64,000 nucleotides of DNA, from assembly GCF_003185915.1 (NCBI RefSeq), contig NZ_QHLZ01000001.1, positions 124,001-188,000 of the forward strand, given 5' to 3'. Both the position numbers and the translations under genes were made by a program. A model generated the notes under the pieces. It searched no databases and was not told the origin of the DNA. It saw only the letters and a program-made list of their open reading frames with translations. Below are positions 53,257-63,788 of this stretch, one piece after another (the first letter of the stretch is position 1; every line of letters begins with the position of its first letter). This DNA comes from Arthrobacter psychrochitiniphilus. GTDB taxonomy: Bacteria; Actinomycetota; Actinomycetes; Actinomycetales; Micrococcaceae.

Positions 53257-54939
53257 CTAGGCGTCCGGTGCCAGCTCAGCTTGAGATCCTTGGCCAAACC
53301 CACCCTCACCGATCCCGCTGCCCGCTTTTTCGTGTTTGCCGTGCAACTCGTGCCTGCCATGCTTCTCAGGGAAAGCGGCAGAGGTGGAGAACGGTTCGAA
53401 GGAATCCCCGGGCGTGGTTACGGGAGCAAGGTGCGCACCCGTGTGTTGTGGCTCCGTAGCTTGCGGATTTGTAGGGTGTGCGTCGGCGTGGTGCCGGCGA
53501 AAGAGCAGCGCTGACATTAGCGCACCGAATGCGAAGAAACCTGCTGCCCACCAATACGCCACGCTGTAGCTGTGCACGGCAGCCTGGGCCAGAACCTCGG
53601 GCGTGACCGGCAGATGCGAGGCGGCATAAGCCGTGGCTGCCGTGGCCGCAAGAGTGTTCAAAAGCGCCGTCCCAATGGACCCGCCTACCTGCTGGCTCGT
53701 GTTCACCATGGCCGATGCCACGCCGGCAAAGTCGCCCTCCACACCGTAAGTTGCTGTCTGGATGGAAGTGGGCATGATCAGACCCAAACCAAAACCGACA
53801 ATCATCAGCGCGGGCAACAACCCGCCCGCATAGCTGCTCTCCAAGCCCAACCGGGTCAGAGCCACCAAGCCAATGCAGGCCACGATCATGCCTGCCGGCA
53901 CCACAATTTTCGGGCCCATTTTGGGCAGCAGCAGATTCGTGGCCAGCTGCGCGGCCACAATTAGCGTGCCAATCATGGGCAGAAAACCGATACCCGCTTG
54001 TATGGGCGAATAATGCAGGGAGGTTTGCACGTAGTAGGTCACGAAGAGGAAGATCCCAAACATGCCGGCACCGGCAATCAGGACAGAGATGAAAGCGGCG
54101 CCGCGGTTACGGTCCAGCACAATCTTCAGGGGCAAGAGGGGGTGGACGGCCCGGCGCTGCCAGAGCACAAAAATACATAACAGCACGGCGGCACCCACAA
54201 GCATGCCCCAAGTCAGCGGCGAACCCCAGCCGTGGGTTTCGGCGTTGGAAAAGCCGTAAACAATGGAGAAAAGACCGGCTGAGACGAGGATGGTACCGGG
54301 CAAATCCAGCTTGGGCCGGGGTCCCCCGCCGCGGGATTTATCAATGAAAATACTCGCCATGATCACGGCGAAGAAGGCAATGACAACATTGATGTACAAG
54401 TTCCAGCGCCAGTTCAAATCTTCCGTGACAAAGCCACCCACAAGAAGCCCAACGGCGCCTCCGGCACCAGCAATGGCACCGAAGACTCCAAAAGCACGCG
54501 AACGTTCCTTGGGAATGGTGAACGTGGTGGTCAAAACTGCCAGCGCAGTGGGGGCCAGCATTGCGCCCAGCGCGCCCTGGAGGGAACGGGCAAAAATGAG
54601 CATCCCGAAGCTAGTTGAAGCGCCACCGAGAGCAGAAGCCGAAGCGAAGCCAACCAGCCCAATGAGGAACATCCGTTTGCGGCCCACCAGATCAGATAAC
54701 CGCCCACCCAAGAGCAGCAAGCTGCCAAAAGCGAGCGTGTAGGCCGTGATAACCCATTGACGTTCACCGTCGCTGAAGCCCAGATCATGTTGGGCGGAGG
54801 GCAGCGCAATGTTAACCACCGTAGTGTCAAGAACCACCATGAGCTGAGCCAGGGCCACGGTGCCTAGGGTCCACCACCGCCGGCTCGAGACGAGCGCGGT
54901 AGCGCTGCCTCCGGTGATGGTGCTTTGCAGGTGTGCCAT
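53257..54939 (-). CDS. MFS transporter, DHA2 family (14 helices)
   Basis: 560 residues. The ATG at 54939 (MAHLQSTITGGSATALVSSR) opens before helix 1 with the DHA2 motif LAQLMVVLDTTVVNIALPSA; the frame extends upstream without similarity. Further marks are GGRLSDLVGRKRMFLIGLVG and VTEDLNWRWNLYINV in the helix 5-6 area. About 14 helices end near residue 475, followed by an 80-residue His/Gly/Lys/Glu-rich hydrophilic tail (HGRHELHGKHEKAGS). An exporter of unknown specificity; the His-rich tail could bind metal, but this is only a guess. Confidence 0.88.
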   Translation of the reverse strand: MAHLQSTITGGSATALVSSRRWWTLGTVALAQLMVVLDTTVVNIALPSAQHDLGFSDGERQWVITAYTLAFGSLLLLGGRLSDLVGRKRMFLIGLVGFASASALGGASTSFGMLIFARSLQGALGAMLAPTALAVLTTTFTIPKERSRAFGVFGAIAGAGGAVGLLVGGFVTEDLNWRWNLYINVVIAFFAVIMASIFIDKSRGGGPRPKLDLPGTILVSAGLFSIVYGFSNAETHGWGSPLTWGMLVGAAVLLCIFVLWQRRAVHPLLPLKIVLDRNRGAAFISVLIAGAGMFGIFLFVTYYVQTSLHYSPIQAGIGFLPMIGTLIVAAQLATNLLLPKMGPKIVVPAGMIVACIGLVALTRLGLESSYAGGLLPALMIVGFGLGLIMPTSIQTATYGVEGDFAGVASAMVNTSQQVGGSIGTALLNTLAATAATAYAASHLPVTPEVLAQAAVHSYSVAYWWAAGFFAFGALMSALLFRRHHADAHPTNPQATEPQHTGAHLAPVTTPGDSFEPFSTSAAFPEKHGRHELHGKHEKAGSGIGEGGFGQGSQAELAPDA

Positions 54940-55108
54940 AGCCGCCACAGTAGAGGAAAAGAATGCGCACAGGGATCCTTTTTCTCTGCGAGTTCGCACT
55001 GAAAACACGTTCTGTTCATCCCGGGAGTCAAACGGCGTATCTACCAGCTTTCACGGATAGGATGAGTACGGCAACTATCTCAGCTGCCGTACTCGGAAGA
55101 GGTGTCTC

Positions 55109-55555
55109 GTGCCGGTCCTATTCGCGTCCGTTGCAGCGGTCAGTAGCGCCGCTTCTTCATCGTCCTCCTTCAATATCCAACCGTTTTTTGTGCTGATAAT
55201 AGTGGGCATTGCTCTCTTAAGTACCTTCATCAAGGCTGCCGCCCGCAAGCGGAACAACAAACAAAACAACAATCAGTACCCTAATAATCAGCACACCCCG
55301 AATTCCGCCGGCAGAACGGGCGTTGCCCACCCGCAAATGAACGCCCCTTACGTGGGCACCTTGCTCAATGGTGTTCCGATGCGCAACTATGACACTGCGC
55401 ACGGGCACCAAACCACAGGTTTCGCCAACGAGCGCATGAAGGCCGAGGCAGAGCTGAAACGCCAACTCGATGCCTTGGATGCAGCCCGCCGCAATGGCCA
55501 GGTCACCGCCGAACAATACGCGGTGCACCGCGAGGCCATCTTCAAGAACTTCTAG
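55109..55555 (+). CDS. SHOCT-domain small membrane protein
   Basis: 148 residues with one hydrophobic helix (about 24-43: FFVLIIVGIALLSTFIKAA), an Asn/Gln-rich linker (RKRNNKQNNNQYPNNQ) and a C-terminal SHOCT-like motif (LDALDAARRNGQVTAEQYAV then HREAIFKN). GAGGT stands 6 bases before the GTG at 55109. SHOCT modules are short helical hairpins of unknown function. A strong terminator follows at once. Confidence 0.8.
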   Translation: MPVLFASVAAVSSAASSSSSFNIQPFFVLIIVGIALLSTFIKAAARKRNNKQNNNQYPNNQHTPNSAGRTGVAHPQMNAPYVGTLLNGVPMRNYDTAHGHQTTGFANERMKAEAELKRQLDALDAARRNGQVTAEQYAVHREAIFKNF

Positions 55556-55567
55556 CACTTCAAGAAC

Positions 55568-55613
55568 AAAAAAGTTGCTGGTCTCCCTGAACGGGGGACC
55601 AACAACTTTTTTT
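55568..55613 (+). terminator. Intrinsic terminator between SHOCT gene and metX
   Basis: A long stem, AAAAAAGTTG-x-TGGTC-TCCC (from 55568) pairing with GGGGGACCAACAACTTTTTT (to 55613), with flanking A- and T-runs that work on both strands. It serves both the plus-strand SHOCT gene and minus-strand metX. Confidence 0.9.
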
Positions 55614-55632
55614 ATGCCACTTCGGCTTTGAG

Positions 55633-56835
55633 CTACTGGGCCCTGAACAGGGATGCCGCTAGCAGGTCTCCCACCGCGGCCACTTCGGTCAAGAAACCGT
55701 CATGTCCAATGGGTGAATCAATGCTGGCAACCACAACATTTCCAGGCAGCGCTGCCGCGAGCTCCTCCGATTGGGTGGGGAAATACAACCTGTCGCTGTT
55801 GACCGCAGCCACCATGAATTCCACCCCTGAGGCCACTTTCAAGGCCTGTTCCAGGCTCCCCCGGCCACGGCTCGCATCGTGACTCATGAGCGCTTCGGTA
55901 ATGACAATGTAACTATTCGCGTCAAAACGGCCCACCAACTTGTGCGCCTGGTGGTCCAGATAGCTCTCGATCTGGAACTGTCCCCCCACCTCCGGGGCGA
56001 GCCGCACGTGGCTAATGGTGCCGCCGTCGTCCTGGGATTTACGGCCAAACCGCTGACCCATTTCAGGCTCAGACCTGTAGGTGATGTGCGCGATCCGCCG
56101 GGCCAGTCCCAGACCTGTGGTGGGGGCAGCGCCGTCGTAATAGTCGCCGCCAACAAAATGCGGATCCTGCCGGATGGCCAGCACCTGGGCCTGGGCGAAG
56201 GCAATTTGCTCGGCAGTGCTGGAGGCACAGGAAGCGACGACGGCGCAACGGCGCACCTTTTCGGGGTACATGAGCGCCCACTCCAGTGCACGGGCACCGC
56301 CCATGGAACCGCCAATGACCGCATGCCACGAGGTGACGCCCAGGCGCGACGACAACCGGGCCTCGGCCTCGACAGAATCACGGATGGTGATGAAGGGGAA
56401 CCGGGAACCGTAGGGTTTGCCGTCCTCCGCAATACTGGAGGGGCCGGTGGTTCCGTAACAGCCGCCCAGCATGTTGGCGCACACCACAAAGTACTTATTG
56501 GTGTCAATAACGGCGCAGGGGCCAACGAGGCCTTCCCACCAACCATCTTCCTCGGACTCGCCCCTGCTGACGTGCGTGCTTCCGGTCAAGGCATGTTGGA
56601 TCAGCACGGCATTGTCACCGGCGGCGTTCAATGTCCCCCAGCATTCAAACGCCATGGTCACCGAGGGCAGCACGCCCCCGGCCTCTAGGGGAAGGGCGCC
56701 GATCTCGATCGAGCGCAACACACCTCCGCCTTGTCCCACAGCTGCACAGAAGTCCTCACCAACAGGTTGCGCCGCGGCAGCAGCGAACCCCGAGGACAAC
56801 AAGCCCTTATCCACAGCCCGTCCCACGCGGATCAC
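55633..56835 (-). CDS. metX: Homoserine O-acetyltransferase
   Basis: The alpha/beta-fold enzyme that acetylates homoserine from acetyl-CoA, the first committed step to methionine. 400 residues include VLIQHALTGSTHVSRG, PCAVIDTNKYFVVCANMLGG and CYGTTGPSS. The nucleophile sits in VIGGSMGGARALEWAL and the His in ASIDSPIGHDGFLTE. The GTG start at 56835 overlaps the metY stop (GTGA, 56832-56835), so metY-metX is one coupled unit. The first 30 residues are poorly conserved; a downstream start is possible. Both genes lie behind a SAM riboswitch. Confidence 0.94.
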   Translation of the reverse strand: MIRVGRAVDKGLLSSGFAAAAAQPVGEDFCAAVGQGGGVLRSIEIGALPLEAGGVLPSVTMAFECWGTLNAAGDNAVLIQHALTGSTHVSRGESEEDGWWEGLVGPCAVIDTNKYFVVCANMLGGCYGTTGPSSIAEDGKPYGSRFPFITIRDSVEAEARLSSRLGVTSWHAVIGGSMGGARALEWALMYPEKVRRCAVVASCASSTAEQIAFAQAQVLAIRQDPHFVGGDYYDGAAPTTGLGLARRIAHITYRSEPEMGQRFGRKSQDDGGTISHVRLAPEVGGQFQIESYLDHQAHKLVGRFDANSYIVITEALMSHDASRGRGSLEQALKVASGVEFMVAAVNSDRLYFPTQSEELAAALPGNVVVASIDSPIGHDGFLTEVAAVGDLLAASLFRAQ

Positions 56836-58148
56836 GCCGATTTTGCGGCGCGGAACCCGGCTTCAAGGTCAGCGATGATGTCTGCAACGTTTTCCAAACC
56901 CACCGACAAGCGCACCAGACCCGGCCGTACACCTGCGGCCAGCTGCTGCTCCGGCGTGAGCTGGGCGTGGGTGGTGGAAGCGGGGTGGATGACGAGGGAA
57001 CGCACATCACCTAAGTTAGCCACCAGCGAGTGCAGCTCCAGGCCGTCAACAAAACGCTTGCCAGCCTCGAGCCCTCCCAAGATGTCAAAACCGATGATGG
57101 CACCAGTGCCGTTGGGGCCGTACTTGCGACCGCGCTCAAACCAAGGGCTGGAGGGAATGCCCGCGTAGGCCACAGCCTCCACGTTTTCATTTCCTTCCAG
57201 CCACTGAGCCACCGTGACGGCGTTGCTGACGTGCCGTTCCACGCGCAGGCTCAGCGTCTCGATACCCTGAGCGATCAGGAAGGCGTTGAACGGGGAAATT
57301 GCTGCTCCCAGGTCACGCAGCAACTGCACACGAGCCTTGAGAATGTAAGCGAGGTTGGCACCTAGTGCGCAGCCCACACCCAAGTCACGGGCATAGACCA
57401 GACCGTTGTAGCTTTCATCCGGGGTGTTGAAGCCGGGGAACTTCTCCGGGTTTGCAGCGAAATCAAACTTGCCGCCGTCAACAATCACGCCGCCAATGGC
57501 CGTACCGTGCCCGCCGAGGTACTTGGTGGCGGAGTGGATGACAATGTCCGCACCCCATTCCAGCGGGCGGATCAGGTACGGGGTGGCCAGAGTATTGTCC
57601 ACAATCAGCGGCACACCGGCCTCGTGGGCAATCGCGCTGATGTTTTCCAGGTCAAGGACGTCCTGGCGCGGGTTGGAGACCGTCTCGCCGAAGAAGGCCT
57701 TGGTATTGGGCTGCACGGCGGCACGCCACTGATCCAGGTTATCGGGATCGGCAACGAAGGTGACCTCAATGCCGAGCTTCTTCAGCGTGTGGGCCAGCAG
57801 GTTGAACGTGCCACCGTACACGCTGGGGCTGGAGACAATATGGTCCCCGGACTCGGCAATGTTCAAGATGGCGAACGTGGTGGCGGCCTGCCCCGAGGCC
57901 AGCATCAGCGCACCAACGCCGCCTTCAAGGCTCGCGATGCGGTCTTCAACAACGGACGTGGTGGGATTGCCCAGGCGCGTGTAGATGGGCTCCAACTCGG
58001 TCAACGCGAAGCGGGCGGCAGCGCTCTCTGCGGACGGGAAGACGAAAGACGTGGTCTGATAAATGGGGAGGGCACGGGCGCCGGTGGTGGCGTCGGGCTC
58101 CTGACCTACGTGGATCTGACGGGTTTCAAATGACCAACCGTTGCTCAT
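56832..58148 (-). CDS. metY: O-acetylhomoserine aminocarboxypropyltransferase (sulfhydrylase)
   Basis: The PLP enzyme making homocysteine from O-acetylhomoserine and sulfide. The 438-residue form begins at the ATG at 58148 (MSNGWSFETRQIHVGQEPDA) behind AGGAAA. Cys/Met-metabolism marks are LEPIYTRLGNPTTSVVEDRI, ALMLASGQAATTFAILNI, VFGETVSNPRQDVLDLE-like text and the PLP lysine in IVIHSATKYLGGHGTAIGG. It is co-translated with metX, and its mRNA leader contains the SAM-IV-type aptamer, so high S-adenosylmethionine should shut it down. Confidence 0.95.
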   Translation of the reverse strand: MSNGWSFETRQIHVGQEPDATTGARALPIYQTTSFVFPSAESAAARFALTELEPIYTRLGNPTTSVVEDRIASLEGGVGALMLASGQAATTFAILNIAESGDHIVSSPSVYGGTFNLLAHTLKKLGIEVTFVADPDNLDQWRAAVQPNTKAFFGETVSNPRQDVLDLENISAIAHEAGVPLIVDNTLATPYLIRPLEWGADIVIHSATKYLGGHGTAIGGVIVDGGKFDFAANPEKFPGFNTPDESYNGLVYARDLGVGCALGANLAYILKARVQLLRDLGAAISPFNAFLIAQGIETLSLRVERHVSNAVTVAQWLEGNENVEAVAYAGIPSSPWFERGRKYGPNGTGAIIGFDILGGLEAGKRFVDGLELHSLVANLGDVRSLVIHPASTTHAQLTPEQQLAAGVRPGLVRLSVGLENVADIIADLEAGFRAAKSA

Positions 58149-58221
58149 GGTTGTTTCCTTCACACTAGAGGCCTACGGCAAAGGCCCTCCACCGCGCCAT
58201 GCGGGAAGGGCCTGAACGGAT
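58149..58221 (-). promoter_or_regulatory. Expression platform hairpin between riboswitch and metY
   Basis: On the minus strand AGGCCCTT (58213-58206) pairs with AGGGCCT (58188-58182) around a loop holding GCGGTGG. It lies between the aptamer and the AGGAAA ribosome site of metY and could act as terminator or site-sequestering helix; the following TTTGCC is a weak tail. Confidence 0.5.
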
Positions 58222-58343
58222 ATGGCCCGCGCTTGCACCTCAAACCGGATGGTTCGGTGCCAGGTCTTCACCCGGGGCACCCCGCCGCGGAAGGAGGGTT
58301 GCCGGTCAGCAAGCCGGGGCTATTCGCTGACACTCATGACCTG
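58222..58343 (-). promoter_or_regulatory. SAM-IV-like riboswitch aptamer of the metY-metX operon
   Basis: On the minus strand the leader reads GGTCATGAGTGTCAGCGAA ... GCCCCGGCTTGCTGACCGGC ... AACCCTCC ... GCGGCGGGGTGCCCCGGGTG ... AAGACCTGGCACC, the conserved order of the actinobacterial SAM-IV class (S-box-like core with different peripheral stems). P1 forms between GGTC at the start and GACC near 58270. A pseudoknot-type second half (GGCACCGAACCATCCGGTTTG) follows. I assign the class from recalled consensus features; a covariance-model search was not possible. Confidence 0.85.
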
Positions 58344-58399
58344 CCTCCAGTGTGAAAGAATGCCCAAGATTTCGCAAGAATATGACGAGTTTATGACTT

Positions 58400-58426
58400 T
58401 TTGCGAATATTTGCGTGGAATTTGCG
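58400..58426 (-). repeat. Three helically phased TTTGCG repeats upstream of the riboswitch
   Basis: TTTGCG occurs at 58400-58405, 58410-58415 and 58421-58426 (10 and 11 base steps). Read on the minus strand as CGCAAA they precede a -10-like CATATT (58384-58379), with a weak -35 (TTCGCA, 58407-58402) inside the repeats. This is the probable metY promoter and a possible activator or repressor site. The remainder of 58427-58561 shows no element. Confidence 0.5.
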
Positions 58427-58561
58427 CAAGAGAGAGCTTTAGGGCGAATTAGTCACTGATATTGGAGAGATTTTTCCCCCTGCACGGCGCCCGGCAGGGT
58501 TTCGGGTGTAGATCGGGATCATTTTCCACTGGCTTGTCCGGGCGGGCCGGTAAGCGAGTGG

Positions 58562-61099
<2,538 letters not shown>

Positions 61100-61160
61100 C
61101 TTACCAATTCTGCCCCACCGGCAGAGTTCGCGCAGCACCCCAACATCAGACGTCCCATGT

Positions 61161-61180
61161 GACTTAGGTAACGCTAAGTC
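61161..61180. promoter_or_regulatory. Perfect operator-like dyad between tex and the glyoxalase-like gene
   Basis: GACTTAG-GTAACG-CTAAGTC is a 20-bp dyad with 7-bp perfect arms, placed 33 bases before the plus-strand ATG (61214) and 62 bases before the tex GTG (61099). It could serve either promoter. No adjacent regulator gene is present. Confidence 0.55.
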
Positions 61181-61213
61181 GAGCGGAATGGAACAAAGTG
61201 CCAAGATGAACTC

Positions 61214-61852
61214 ATGCGAATGGATCATGTTTCTTACGCCAGTGAATCAGATGGATTGGCTGCCACCACGGAGCGAATCGCGACAGCCCTCGGGGTCACC
61301 GCGGTGAAGGGCGGAATACACCCGCGCTTTGGCACCCGCAATATGATCATCCCCCTGACCGATCACCATTATTTGGAAATTGTCGAGTGCCTCAACCACC
61401 CGGCCTCGGATAAGGCCCCCTTTGGACAGGCTGTCAAGGCCCGCTCCGCAGCAGGTGGTGGCTGGATGGGTTGGTGCGTCGCCGTTGACGACCTAGCCCC
61501 CTTTGAGGATCGACTGGGACGCAGCGCGGTCCCGGGCAACCGCAAATTCCCCGACGGCCAGGAACTTATCTGGCAACAGATCGGCATCAAGGGCCTGATT
61601 GCCGACCCCCAAGTCCCCTACATGCTCAAATGGGAGGGCGACCCCACCTTGCACCCTTCCCAGGCCCGTGCCGCCACCGTGCGGTTGTCCTCCTTGACCA
61701 TTGCCGGCAGCGCCGAACGCGTCACAGAATGGCTCGGCGAACCCGTCGAGGCCCCTCTGGAAGACGTCGCTGTGGAATGGATCGCCCCGCGCGGCACCCC
61801 CGGCATCATGTCCGTCACCTTTGAAACGGCTAACGGCCAGGTCACCATCTAG
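61214..61852 (+). CDS. Glyoxalase-like domain (VOC fold) protein
   Basis: 212 residues with the PF13468-type glyoxalase-like layout. MRMDHVSYASESDGLAATTE opens it, with metal-ligand-type HVSYA and the HHYLEIVECLNHP segment. A second half mirrors the first, with AGSAERVTEWLGEPVEAP and IMSVTFETANGQVTI. It is thought to be a non-dioxygenase VOC member; the substrate is unknown. It is divergent from tex and shares the dyad. Confidence 0.85.
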   Translation: MRMDHVSYASESDGLAATTERIATALGVTAVKGGIHPRFGTRNMIIPLTDHHYLEIVECLNHPASDKAPFGQAVKARSAAGGGWMGWCVAVDDLAPFEDRLGRSAVPGNRKFPDGQELIWQQIGIKGLIADPQVPYMLKWEGDPTLHPSQARAATVRLSSLTIAGSAERVTEWLGEPVEAPLEDVAVEWIAPRGTPGIMSVTFETANGQVTI

Positions 61853-61880
61853 CACTCTCACCATCAAGTACTAAGCACTA

Positions 61881-61924
61881 AGCCAGCAGGGCCCATCCTC
61901 CAGTGAGGGTGGGCCCTGCTGGCG
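61881..61924. terminator. Long terminator hairpin after the glyoxalase-like gene
   Basis: GCCAGCAGGGCCCA (61882-61895) pairs with TGGGCCCTGCTGGC (61910-61923), with inner TCCTC/GAGGG-type pairing and a short T-run after it (CGTTT). It serves both the plus-strand gene and the convergent CPBP gene. Confidence 0.9.
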
Positions 61925-61938
61925 TTTCTCAGTTCGCC

Positions 61939-62005
61939 CGGCGCGCCCACGCGTACCCGGCGCACGGTCCGCGGTCTTCGGCGCGCCCTCGCGTACCCGG
62001 CGCAC
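61939..62005. repeat. 27-bp direct repeat pair after the terminator
   Basis: The first copy (61939-61965) and second copy (61979-62005) read CGGCGCGCCC(A/T)CGCGTACC then CGGCGCAC, differing at one base, with a 40-base period. It is not in a gene; the CPBP stop begins at 62035. It may be a decayed small repeat or slippage product. Confidence 0.85.
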
Positions 62006-62034
62006 AGTGCACACAGCACGCCGGGCAGAAAACA

Positions 62035-62916
62035 TCAGCCGCCGAAGCCCAGTGCCGGGCCCAGCGTAAAGGCCGCAATGTCTACCAGCGCGTGGGCTAT
62101 CACCAACGGCGCTACTCGGCCCCACTTTTTATAAACCCAGCCAAAGAGCAGGCCCATGGCAAAGTTGCCAATGAACGGGCCGAAGCCTTGATAGAGGTGA
62201 TAGCTTCCCCGCAGCAATGCCGCCAGGAAGATGGCAGCCCACCAGCTTAGCCCAATCTTTGTCAACCTCCCCAGCAGGTAGCCGTTGAGAATCACTTCCT
62301 CCAGCACCCCGGCCCGGATGGCTGAGAGGATCAGTACCGGGATAGTCCACCAGTACTGATTCAGGGCGCTGGGGATGATCTCGGTGGTGATGCCCATGGC
62401 CCGGCCAGCCGCATACAGCCCTAACGATGGCACCCCAATGATGACCAGCAAGCCCAGCGCACCCAGCGCATCACGGAACGGGTGCCGCCAATCGAGCCCG
62501 ATCTTTTTGAACACTGACTTGCCCGGCTCGGCCAGCAGATAAAACACCAGCATGACCGGCACCAGGGCAAAGAAGATGCCAAGAATCTGGTACGTAAAGT
62601 CAAAGAACTCGCGGTTGCTTTGGACAGTATTCAAGGTAGAAGTGCCTTGGGCTATGGGTGCCCGGCTCATTTTGTCCAGCAACGAGACCACCGAGTACAC
62701 GGCCGACTGCCCCAGTGAGAGTCCCAGGACCAGCAATACTTCAATGATCAGCCGGCGCCGGGACTTACTCCCCCACTCCGCACCCCCAGCAAAATCCGCA
62801 CCCCCAGCAAAATCAGGGCTTCCCACAAGTCCAGCGCCCCCGGCACGTGAGGGGGTTGGGGCTGGGACAAAAGGGCCGCCGTCGGACGCGGGAAGTACGG
62901 GACGCTGTTCACTCAT
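62035..62916 (-). CDS. CPBP-family intramembrane metalloprotease
   Basis: About 293 residues from the ATG at 62916 (MSEQRPVLPASDG). A Pro/Gly/Ala-rich head contains a short repeat (DFAGGADFAGGA), then about seven helices follow. The CPBP motifs are GVLEEVILNGYLLGRL (glutamate pair), LLRGSYHLYQGFGPFIGNF (His in SYH) and HALVDIAAF near the end. The usual EExxxR arginine is Asn here, a common variant in this actinobacterial subgroup. The function (CAAX-type protease or self-immunity) is unknown. It is divergent from the phosphatase gene. Confidence 0.85.
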   Translation of the reverse strand: MSEQRPVLPASDGGPFVPAPTPSRAGGAGLVGSPDFAGGADFAGGAEWGSKSRRRLIIEVLLVLGLSLGQSAVYSVVSLLDKMSRAPIAQGTSTLNTVQSNREFFDFTYQILGIFFALVPVMLVFYLLAEPGKSVFKKIGLDWRHPFRDALGALGLLVIIGVPSLGLYAAGRAMGITTEIIPSALNQYWWTIPVLILSAIRAGVLEEVILNGYLLGRLTKIGLSWWAAIFLAALLRGSYHLYQGFGPFIGNFAMGLLFGWVYKKWGRVAPLVIAHALVDIAAFTLGPALGFGG

Positions 62917-62986
62917 ATACGTAATGATGCACGGCCCAGAGCATTTGTGCACCCGGACCGCACCCCGGCTGGGATAGGGTCAGCAG

Positions 62987-63664
62987 ATGGGTGCTCCTCG
63001 TCAAATCATCATGGTCCGTCACGGCCAGTCGGCGGCTAATGTGGACCAGAGCATTTACAACCGGCTGCCGGATTACCGGATCCCATTGACGGAGCTGGGC
63101 GTGGCCCAGGCGAAGGCAACCGGTGAGCATGTGCGCAGGCAATTGGATGGCCAAAAAGTGCGCGTCTACGTCTCACCGTATCTGCGTGCCCATCAAACCC
63201 TTGAAGCCATGAATTTGGGGGACCTCGTAGAGACCGTCATGGAAGAGCCGCGGTTGCGGGAGCAGGATTGGGCAAATTTCCAGAACCCCGCAGAGATTGC
63301 CGACCAAAAGGAACTCCGCAACGCCTACGGTCACTTCTTCTACCGCTTTCGGGAAGGCGAATCGGGCTCAGATGTTTATGACAGGGTCTCCTCCTTCATG
63401 GAAACCCTCTTCCGCCACTGGGCCCGCCCCGACTACGCTCCCAACACGTTACTGGTCACGCACGGGCTGACCATGCGGCTATTTTGCATGCGTTGGTTCC
63501 ACTGGTCGGTGGAGTATTTTGAGTCACTGAACAATCCCTCCAACGCCGAAACTCGCACCCTCATCAAGGACGGCCAGCGCTACATCCTGGACGCCCCCTT
63601 TGCGCAATGGACGGCCGCCGAGCCCACCAAAACAGTCATGGACGCTCCCGAACACATTTGGTGA
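62987..63664 (+). CDS. Histidine phosphatase-family protein
   Basis: 225 residues of the phosphoglycerate-mutase-like fold. The phospho-histidine RHG is in IIMVRHGQSAANVDQS; LTELGVAQAKATGEHVRRQL, YVSPYLRAHQTLEAM (second site residues) and NTLLVTHGLTMRLFCMRWFH (catalytic His) complete it. It may dephosphorylate a sugar or nucleotide phosphate; the substrate is not predictable. The start is ATG at 62987. Confidence 0.92.
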   Translation: MGAPRQIIMVRHGQSAANVDQSIYNRLPDYRIPLTELGVAQAKATGEHVRRQLDGQKVRVYVSPYLRAHQTLEAMNLGDLVETVMEEPRLREQDWANFQNPAEIADQKELRNAYGHFFYRFREGESGSDVYDRVSSFMETLFRHWARPDYAPNTLLVTHGLTMRLFCMRWFHWSVEYFESLNNPSNAETRTLIKDGQRYILDAPFAQWTAAEPTKTVMDAPEHIW

Positions 63665-63720
63665 CACAAGTGCCGCAATAGGCCACACTCCACTGGCCTA
63701 ATTATATTTTTTAGTCCTTC

Positions 63721-63739
63721 AAAGGGTAACCTTGCCTAA
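63721..63739 (+). promoter_or_regulatory. Iron-box-like site before the FTR1 permease
   Basis: Read on the minus strand the 19 bases are TTAGGCAAGGTTACCCTTT, matching the DtxR/IdeR box consensus at about 13 of 19 positions (outer TTAGG, central AGG-TA-CC). It follows a -10-like TATATT/TTATAT at about 63702-63710 and lies 50 bases before the GTG at 63789. Iron-dependent repression of uptake is expected for this gene type. Confidence 0.5.
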
Positions 63740-63788
63740 GTACAGGGGCAGACCCCAGTCGCACCTTCGACGGACTCCGGAGCAACAC

